A DNA stretch of 17,112 nucleotides, from positions 1 to 17,112 of the forward strand of contig JAGLXI010000256.1 of NCBI GenBank assembly GCA_023132995.1, given 5' to 3'. The DNA is from Candidatus Zixiibacteriota bacterium (GTDB lineage: Bacteria > Zixibacteria > MSB-5A5 > GN15 > FEB-12). The translations under genes were made by a program, and so were the position numbers. Positions 1 through 5,782 of this stretch are shown in pieces. The notes below the pieces were generated by a model. It made no database searches. It worked only from the letters and a program-made list of their open reading frames with translations, and was not told the origin of the DNA. Positions within the stretch are counted from its first letter, which is position 1; every line of letters begins with the position of its first letter.

Positions 1-1317
1 GACGAGCCCAATATCACCGCTTCGTTTGCATCACTGCTGTCAGACGAGGGCTATCGGACCGACATCGCCGCCACGGCGGAAGAGGCCCTCCGCAAATGCG
101 AGGCAAGCGAATATGACCTGGTGCTATTGGACCTCAACCTGCCGGGCAGGTCGGGAACGGATTTCCTCAAAACGATCAAGGACGAGGCTTCTCCTCCTTT
201 GGTGCTGGTGATCTCGGGGCAATCCGATATTCCTACTGCCCTTCAAGCATTGAAACTGGGCGCGGTCGACTATCTGGAGAAGCCGGTCGGGCCTGAGCGG
301 CTCATATCGTCGGTAGGAGCGGTTGCCATGCTGGCCGCGGCGCAGCGCCAGCGCAGTGTCATGGCCGAGGAGATTGATAGCCGGTCAACGATTGTCGGCG
401 TCTCCAAACCTGTCAAGGCGCTGCTGAAGACCATCCGGCAGGCGGCGCCGACCGATGTCACCGTCCTCATCACCGGCGAAAACGGCACCGGCAAGGAACT
501 CGTGGCCACCCGGGTCTTTCTTGAGAGCGCCCGGCGGGAAAGGCCGTTTGTGAAGGTCAATTGCCCGGGAGTTCCGGAAACGCTGTTTGAGTCGGAGCTC
601 TTCGGCCATCGCAAGGGATCGTTTACCGGCGCTGTGAGAGACTATCCCGGCAAGTTCGTCATGGCCGACGGCGGCACGATCTTCCTTGACGAAATCGGTG
701 ATCTCCCCCGCGAATGCCAGTCGAAACTCCTGAGAGTGCTGGAGAGCGGTGAGGTGGAAACGCTCGGCTCCGTCGAGAGCAGGCAGGTCGACGCAAGAGT
801 CATCTGCGCCAGCAACCGGGATCTCCCCCGTCTGGTGTCCGAGGGACGCTTCCGCGAGGATCTGTACTATCGCATATCCGTCTTCGTTATTGACGTCCCA
901 CCGCTGCGCCGGCGGGCGGAAGATATCCCTATCCTTGCGGGCGAGTTCCTCAGGCGGTTCGATCCCTCGGGGAGTACGCGCCTGGCGCCGGAGGCGGTGG
1001 CTTTCCTTGCCACTCTCGATTATCCCGGTAACATACGACAGTTGAAGAACATCATCGAGCGACTAACGATCGTATGCCAGGGCAGAACCGTGAGCCTCGA
1101 AGACCTCAACTCGCAGCTTGGCGCGACTGGTCTGCAGGACAATAGCGGCGGCGAAACTCTCTCGCTGTCCGAGCGTCTGACGCGATTCGAAAGACAGCTC
1201 ATCAGAGCGACGTTGGATGATTGTGAAGGTAACATATCGAAAGCTGCCCGCCTGTTGCAGATCGACCGCGGCAACCTCTCGCGGAAAATCAAGGAGCTCG
1301 GGCTCAAGAAATCGTGA
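1..1317 (+). CDS. NtrC-family sigma-54-dependent response regulator (5' partial)
   Basis: This reads open from base 1 and its start lies outside the window; the visible 438 codons begin at the acidic DEPN of a receiver domain, so probably fewer than ten residues are missing. The receiver (codons 1-110) has the phospho-acceptor Asp44 in VLLDLNLPG, Ser72 and Lys94 (LEKP). The AAA+ domain (about 130-360) has Walker A GENGTGKE (159-166), a GSFTGA loop (206-211) for sigma-54 contact, Walker B GGTIFLDE (224-231), arginines in RFREDLYYR and YPGNIRQLKN. A Fis-type helix-turn-helix ends the protein (about 408-434, NISKAARLLQIDRGNLSRKI). The order receiver-AAA+-HTH and the length are those of NtrC/NtrX/AtoC activators, which hydrolyse ATP to open sigma-54 promoters. 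A -24/-12 promoter follows within 90 bases. The histidine kinase at 3971 is a plausible partner. Which subfamily it belongs to cannot be settled here. Confidence 0.95.
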   Translation, partial: DEPNITASFASLLSDEGYRTDIAATAEEALRKCEASEYDLVLLDLNLPGRSGTDFLKTIKDEASPPLVLVISGQSDIPTALQALKLGAVDYLEKPVGPERLISSVGAVAMLAAAQRQRSVMAEEIDSRSTIVGVSKPVKALLKTIRQAAPTDVTVLITGENGTGKELVATRVFLESARRERPFVKVNCPGVPETLFESELFGHRKGSFTGAVRDYPGKFVMADGGTIFLDEIGDLPRECQSKLLRVLESGEVETLGSVESRQVDARVICASNRDLPRLVSEGRFREDLYYRISVFVIDVPPLRRRAEDIPILAGEFLRRFDPSGSTRLAPEAVAFLATLDYPGNIRQLKNIIERLTIVCQGRTVSLEDLNSQLGATGLQDNSGGETLSLSERLTRFERQLIRATLDDCEGNISKAARLLQIDRGNLSRKIKELGLKKS

Positions 1318-1334
1318 ACAGAAATTGTGACCGG

Positions 1335-1351
1335 GTGTGTCGTCAGCACAC
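1335..1351. promoter_or_regulatory. Candidate enhancer (activator-binding dyad)
   Basis: The inverted repeat GTGTG-N7-CACAC is centred at 1343, about 89 bases upstream of the transcription start predicted from the sigma-54 promoter at 1406. NtrC-type activators usually bind dyads 80-150 bases upstream of such promoters, so position and form fit. It is short, and a second looser dyad (TGTG-N5-CACA, 1382-1394) lies closer in, so the assignment is tentative. Confidence 0.4.
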
Positions 1352-1405
1352 GGCAGGATGCCAAATGTCCACGTCACCGCCTGTGTTTTTCACAACTTGA
1401 CTTGT

Positions 1406-1421
1406 TGGCACGCCGTTTGTT
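1406..1421 (+). promoter_or_regulatory. Sigma-54 (-24/-12) promoter
   Basis: TGGCACG (1406-1412), four bases, then TTGTT (1417-1421). The known consensus is TGGCACG-N4-TTGCW, so the -24 element is perfect, the spacing exact, and the only clear deviation is T for C at -12. The predicted start is near 1432, giving a leader of about 17 nt with GGAGG at 1439-1443 and ATG at 1449. It lies directly between a sigma-54 activator gene and the outer-membrane protein gene it would drive. Confidence 0.75.
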
Positions 1422-1448
1422 CTATGTTTCCAGAAAACGGAGGATGTC

Positions 1449-3206
1449 ATGATAGCAAGGATAGTTAACGTTCTCGCAGTCGTTCTGGGATGCGGCGTGT
1501 TGCTTACGGCAGCAGCCATCGCGCAGGAAGCCCAATACAAGGAATACCGCAAGTCGAACCGTTACGACGAGCTTTTCCGCATTACGTTCGAGAAGGAAAC
1601 GCTCACGATCTCCCTCACCGAGAACGGCGTGGAGCGGAGCAGCAGCTTCCTGCGCGCGGGCATCGCCCGCCTGGACAGCCTGATCTACGCCGGTGACCAG
1701 GTCATCTTTGATGCCAGGGGATTGATCCTGAACGGTGTCAGACGCGACTACGACCAGATACTCGACAGCCGGGTGGCTGATGGTGACGAGTCTATATCGA
1801 TCACCTTCCTGACCCGGCCGAACAACTCGCCGCGAGTGGCTCGCCTCAAACTCGGCAACCGGATCACATTCTCCGAGCCCATCGTGGTTGAGGACGACGA
1901 ATTCGTGCGCGGCGTTGTGTTCAGCGTCACCGGCAGCATCGAGGTTTACGGTGAAATCAACAAGGACATTGTCTCCCTGTTCAGCGACGTGTATATCGGA
2001 CCGGTGGCGGTAGCTCGCGGAGACATAGCCGCGCCGTCTGGGAGAATCGACATCGCCCGCGACGCTTCCCTATACGGTGAGGCATACTCAAGCGAGAAGA
2101 AACACCGGGCGCGCAAGTACCGCTCCCACAGGAGAACCGACGCTTTCAATCTGACTACCGGCGATATGATATACTACAACCGGGTCGATGGTCTCGCGCT
2201 GGGGGGAGAATGGCGATTCGATGATCCCAATTTCCTGTTGCCCTCGACCTGGGTCAGGGGCGGCTACGCTTTCGCGTCTGAACGATGGCGCTTCGGGCTC
2301 GGACTGGAGCAGACGATTGTCCGCAGCCCCTCCCTGACCGTCGGAGGCGAATACTTCCGCGAGTTAGCCTCGGAAGACGACTGGCTCCTGGATGATGGCG
2401 AAAACAGCCTGTTCGTGCTGCTGGTGAAGGAGGATTTCAAGGACTATTACGAGGCCGAGGGGGGCAGGGTGTTCGTCAACTTCCAACCGGCGTCATCCTT
2501 AAGGTTCACTGTCGCCTACCGCTGCGAAGAGACCAGGTGGCTCGAAGCCCACCGTAACCTCTGGGCGCTGTTCGGCGGCGACAAGAGATTCCGCGAGAAC
2601 TTCTCGACCGTTGAGGGCCACTTTCGCGACACCGGCATTGTCCACCTGGATACGAGAACCAACGGATACCTGTCAACCGTCGTGGATTTCGATACCGGCA
2701 ACCCCGAGGATCGATTAGAGTATGCGAGCTGGCATCTCACCGGCACACTGGAGTGGTCCACGCCGGACCTGTCGTCTGATTATGATTACCGGCGCTACAC
2801 CTTCGCGGCTCGGCGCTATCAGCCGATTACACGCCGCAGCATGGTGCTCTTGCGGGCCATGTATGGCGGCAGCGACGGCGAACTACCGATGCACAAACGG
2901 TTCTTCCTGGGGGGACTGGGGACGCTGCGCGGGTACGACCACAAGGAATACACGGGCAGCCGTTTCTGGATGGCCAATGCCGAGTATCGCTTTCGCTTCC
3001 CATCCACCGACATGGCTGCCTCTCTCATGTGGGATGTTGGCCGCATCGACCGCGCGTATGACGAAACGGAGTTTGGTGAGGTGAAACACTCGCTGGGAGC
3101 GGCCCTTCACTTCGGAGATGATCTCCGTGTAAATGTCTCCAAGCGCCTGGACCGATCTTTCGACGATGACCCCGAAATCTACGTCCGCTTCGAGCACGTT
3201 TTCTGA
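1449..3206 (+). CDS. Outer-membrane Omp85/surface-antigen-type barrel with bactofilin-like N-terminal repeat
   Basis: 585 aa, ATG start preceded by GGAGG at 1439-1443. An N-terminal hydrophobic segment (residues 4-24) ending AAAIA-QE looks like a signal peptide cut after about Ala25. Residues about 143-213 form short repeated beta units (SIEVYGEINKDIVSLFSDV, then GDIAAPSGRIDIARDASLYG), the style of bactofilin-like/polymer-forming repeats. From about 239 (DMIYYNRVDGLALGGEWRF) to the end is a beta-barrel pattern; FFLGGLGTLRGYD (485-497) is the LRGY signature of the bacterial surface-antigen (D15/Omp85) barrel, and the protein ends in Phe, as expected for assembly by the BAM machine. No POTRA repeats are evident, so it is unlikely to be BamA itself. 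Its cargo or function is unknown. The sigma-54 promoter at 1406 suggests activator-controlled expression. Confidence 0.8.
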   Translation: MIARIVNVLAVVLGCGVLLTAAAIAQEAQYKEYRKSNRYDELFRITFEKETLTISLTENGVERSSSFLRAGIARLDSLIYAGDQVIFDARGLILNGVRRDYDQILDSRVADGDESISITFLTRPNNSPRVARLKLGNRITFSEPIVVEDDEFVRGVVFSVTGSIEVYGEINKDIVSLFSDVYIGPVAVARGDIAAPSGRIDIARDASLYGEAYSSEKKHRARKYRSHRRTDAFNLTTGDMIYYNRVDGLALGGEWRFDDPNFLLPSTWVRGGYAFASERWRFGLGLEQTIVRSPSLTVGGEYFRELASEDDWLLDDGENSLFVLLVKEDFKDYYEAEGGRVFVNFQPASSLRFTVAYRCEETRWLEAHRNLWALFGGDKRFRENFSTVEGHFRDTGIVHLDTRTNGYLSTVVDFDTGNPEDRLEYASWHLTGTLEWSTPDLSSDYDYRRYTFAARRYQPITRRSMVLLRAMYGGSDGELPMHKRFFLGGLGTLRGYDHKEYTGSRFWMANAEYRFRFPSTDMAASLMWDVGRIDRAYDETEFGEVKHSLGAALHFGDDLRVNVSKRLDRSFDDDPEIYVRFEHVF

Positions 3207-3232
3207 GTCCCTGTTCCCCGCTGCCGGATGTG

Positions 3233-3859
3233 ATGAAGGATTGCAGACTCAGGTTGGTCTTGGGAATCGCCCTTCTGCTGCTCACGGCAGCGGCCCGGGG
3301 AGCAGAACCGATAGATTTCTACCTGCTGCGGGGCGACTCGAATCTGTCAGTTCTGCTCGACCTCTCGACGGTGCTGTCGGCCGGTCGGGTGAGTCGGATG
3401 CAGGAAGGTATCGATCTTGTCCTTGATTACCAACTGGCGCTTACTCGTCCGCGACGGGTCTGGGGCTCCACCACGGTCGCCCGGACGGAGGGGATAATGA
3501 CTATCGGTTACCGAATCGTGACGGGCGATTACCACCTTGCAACGCCCGAGATGGGCGGCACGGAAGATCGACGGTTCGGCTCCCTGGCAAAGCTGCACCG
3601 CTTCCTTGCTGATTCCATCGTTGTTGAGTTGGCCACCTCGGCCGAACCGGACAGTCTTGCAAGATACGTTCTGAAGGTTAAGCTGACGTGCATATCCCTG
3701 ACGGACTTCAACTTGGCACCGGGTGACAGCACCGGCACGTCCGCTGATTCACCCGTCCGGTACCTTTTCAGGCAGTTTTTATCCCTCACCGGCTACGGCC
3801 GTCAGGAGTACTCGACCCAATCGCGTCCCTTTGCGCTGAGCGAACTCCCTCGGAAATAG
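3233..3859 (+). CDS. DUF4390-like exported protein
   Basis: 208 aa from the ATG at 3233; a GTG directly before it (3230) is an alternative, and neither has a clear Shine-Dalgarno, so translation may be coupled to the gene ending at 3206. A signal peptide is visible (LRLVLGIALLLLTAAARGAEP). The rest matches what I know of DUF4390: a stretch about vector length and extent (DLSTVLSAGRVSRMQEGIDL), then an Arg-Pro-aromatic section (LALTRPRRVWGSTTV), then YRIVTGDYHLATP, and a late SLTGYGRQEY. DUF4390 proteins have no established activity; in Betaproteobacteria they are, as I recall, commonly encoded next to NtrY/NtrX-type kinase and regulator genes, and here too a sigma-54 regulator and a histidine kinase flank the gene. 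The family call rests on pattern resemblance, not a search. Confidence 0.65.
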   Translation: MKDCRLRLVLGIALLLLTAAARGAEPIDFYLLRGDSNLSVLLDLSTVLSAGRVSRMQEGIDLVLDYQLALTRPRRVWGSTTVARTEGIMTIGYRIVTGDYHLATPEMGGTEDRRFGSLAKLHRFLADSIVVELATSAEPDSLARYVLKVKLTCISLTDFNLAPGDSTGTSADSPVRYLFRQFLSLTGYGRQEYSTQSRPFALSELPRK

Positions 3860-3898
3860 CCTCTTACTGACTGCCTCAGGCCCCCAGGATCAGCAGAT

Positions 3899-3921
3899 AC
3901 CCGGTTAACCACCGGCCGGGT
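3899..3921. repeat. Short inverted repeat in the gap before the histidine kinase gene
   Basis: ACCCGG (3899-3904) and CCGGGT (3916-3921) face each other across 11 bases that include the self-complementary GGTTAACC (3903-3910). It lies 40 bases after the DUF4390-like gene. There is no T run, so it is not an obvious intrinsic terminator; it could be a weak attenuator, an operator, or chance. Confidence 0.3.
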
Positions 3922-3950
3922 TCATCCGATACATAATAAGGATTAGTGTT

Positions 3951-3956
3951 TACTAT
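3951..3956 (+). promoter_or_regulatory. Possible -10 element before the histidine kinase gene
   Basis: TACTAT lies 15 bases before the ATG in an A/T-rich stretch (3930-3960) that stands out in this GC-rich window. The only -35 candidate at usual spacing is GATACA (3928-3933), a weak match. It would give the kinase pair its own transcription apart from the sigma-54 unit, but evidence is thin. Confidence 0.2.
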
Positions 3957-3970
3957 AGAGACGGAGCAGG

Positions 3971-5782
3971 ATGAGGAACGCCGACGAGGAAAAGGCAGAA
4001 AAACACGCCGTGGGCGCTTTGCCTGACGACGACACCATGCCGGAGATAGTTCAGAAGCACGGAGACATCTTTGCGGACCTGGAGGCGACGCTGGACGAGG
4101 TGGCGGAAGCCAACCCGCGCATCGACAGTGAAGCCCGCGAAGCATGCCGGGCGACATCCGACCTGAGCGCTCTTCTGGAGGTATCGCTGGCGGTCAATTC
4201 CTCGCTGGTTTTGGATGACGTCCTCCAGATTGTCATGCGCAAGGCGATTGAACTGATGCAGGCCGAGCGGGGCCTGATCATGCTGCTGGACGATGACAAC
4301 GAACTGCAGGTGCGCACGGCGCACAATCTCCGCCAGGAGGACATGACCGGGGAAAACTTCCGGATTTCCAGCTCAATTGCTTCCCAGGTAGCCGCTACGG
4401 GCAGATCGATATACGCCTCTGACGCCATGTCGGACGAGAGATACGCTCAGCAGGCGTCGGTGCTCGAACTCCATTTGCGTTCCATCATGTGCGTTCCCAT
4501 CAAGGATCATGGAACCGTGGTGGGTATTATCTACGTCGACAATTCCAACCAGACCAAGGTATTTCTGAAATCAGACCTGTACCTTTTCGAACTGTTCGCC
4601 CAGATGGCCGCCAATGCCCTGCGCAACGCCGCCACTTACGATGCACTGCTTACACTTAAGAAATACAATGAGTTGGTCATCAAGAAATCACCGGTGGGGA
4701 TTGTGGTGATCGACGACAACCTCCGCATAGCCACTATCAACCCCGTGGCTCTGGAGGTTTTGGATTTCAACCGCAATAACATCGCGCGCAGTGTTACCGG
4801 GCAGTCGGGCTCCGATTTCCTTGAGATGCTGCCGGAACACGAACGTTCCCGCTGGCGTGAGATGATCGCCACGGCGCTGACGTCTCGTGAGGATTACTCC
4901 GACCCACGCTACTTCCACGACACCGGTTACCAGGAAAAAGCGCTGTCAATCAAGATATCACGGCTCTCAGCTCTGCCCAACGGAGACAACGGTCTTATCA
5001 TGACCATCGAGGACATCACCGAAATGGTGGTCATGGAGAAATACGTAATCCTGTCGGAGAAGCTGGCCGCCAAGGGCGAAATGGCCGCTTCCATCGTTCA
5101 CGAGTTGAATAACTACCTGGCCATAGCTTCGACCAATGCCGAACTGATGGGGATGAATCTGGATCGCCAAGCCTACGATAAAGCCCGGTTCAACGCCAAA
5201 TCGACCACCGAGAACATATTCAAGATAAAGCGGTTCGTGGACAGCATGATGGATTTCTCCAAGCCCGAGCCTGAATACATCAGCTACGACATCAAGCACC
5301 TGCTTGACGATCTGCTGTTTTCCCTTCGAGTCCAACCGCGATTCAAACGGACACGGTTCACAATCGATCTCGGCCAGGAGATACCGAACCTGGAGATGGA
5401 TGTCGGTCAGATTCAGCAAGTGCTGATGAACCTGCTCAACAACGCCGCCGACGCCATCGAGGAGAGAGCCATCGGGAATCAGACTGACGGCGATAAGTTC
5501 AAACGGGAAATCGGAATCGCCGCCACTTATGACGACGAGCGGGAACGACTCACGGTCGAGATCTCCGACGATGGCATCGGAATGCCGCCGGAGACCATCG
5601 AAAAGATATTCAATATGCACTTCACCACCAAGAGGGGCGGCCACGGCCTAGGCCTGGCCAACTGCCTGAAGATCATCGAGAGCCATCACGGTGAGATCAC
5701 CGTGGAATCGACCCCCGGCGAGGGTACCCGGTTCAGAGTAACACTGCCGCGTTTTCACGACGCAAAACCGAAGCAGACATAG
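3971..5782 (+). CDS. Soluble GAF-PAS sensor histidine kinase
   Basis: 603 aa, ATG preceded by GGAGCAGG. No signal peptide or membrane segment is seen, so it should act in the cytoplasm. Order: acidic N-terminus (1-65); GAF domain (about 66-222, with AERGLIMLLDDDNEL and VVGIIYVDN); PAS domain (about 232-350, SPVGIVVIDDNLRIATINPVA); HisKA with phospho-acceptor His377 in SIVHELNNYLA; HATPase with N box NLLNNAADAI (488-497), G1 DDGIGM (533-538), FTTK (551-554) and G2 GGHGLGL (556-562). This is the NtrB/group-4 type kinase core; the usual Pro of HELNNPL is Tyr382. It would autophosphorylate in response to a signal read by GAF/PAS and pass phosphate to a receiver, most likely the sigma-54 regulator at the left edge, though that pairing is inference. 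Its stop directly abuts the next ATG. Confidence 0.95.
   Translation: MRNADEEKAEKHAVGALPDDDTMPEIVQKHGDIFADLEATLDEVAEANPRIDSEAREACRATSDLSALLEVSLAVNSSLVLDDVLQIVMRKAIELMQAERGLIMLLDDDNELQVRTAHNLRQEDMTGENFRISSSIASQVAATGRSIYASDAMSDERYAQQASVLELHLRSIMCVPIKDHGTVVGIIYVDNSNQTKVFLKSDLYLFELFAQMAANALRNAATYDALLTLKKYNELVIKKSPVGIVVIDDNLRIATINPVALEVLDFNRNNIARSVTGQSGSDFLEMLPEHERSRWREMIATALTSREDYSDPRYFHDTGYQEKALSIKISRLSALPNGDNGLIMTIEDITEMVVMEKYVILSEKLAAKGEMAASIVHELNNYLAIASTNAELMGMNLDRQAYDKARFNAKSTTENIFKIKRFVDSMMDFSKPEPEYISYDIKHLLDDLLFSLRVQPRFKRTRFTIDLGQEIPNLEMDVGQIQQVLMNLLNNAADAIEERAIGNQTDGDKFKREIGIAATYDDERERLTVEISDDGIGMPPETIEKIFNMHFTTKRGGHGLGLANCLKIIESHHGEITVESTPGEGTRFRVTLPRFHDAKPKQT

Noticed and set aside
1449..3206. 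Calling the barrel protein BamA or TamA
   Set aside because: No POTRA repeats; the N-terminus is instead a beta-repeat, so it is only barrel-related.
3713..3730. TGGCACC resembling a -24 box
   Set aside because: No -12 element at the right spacing and it is inside a gene; chance match.
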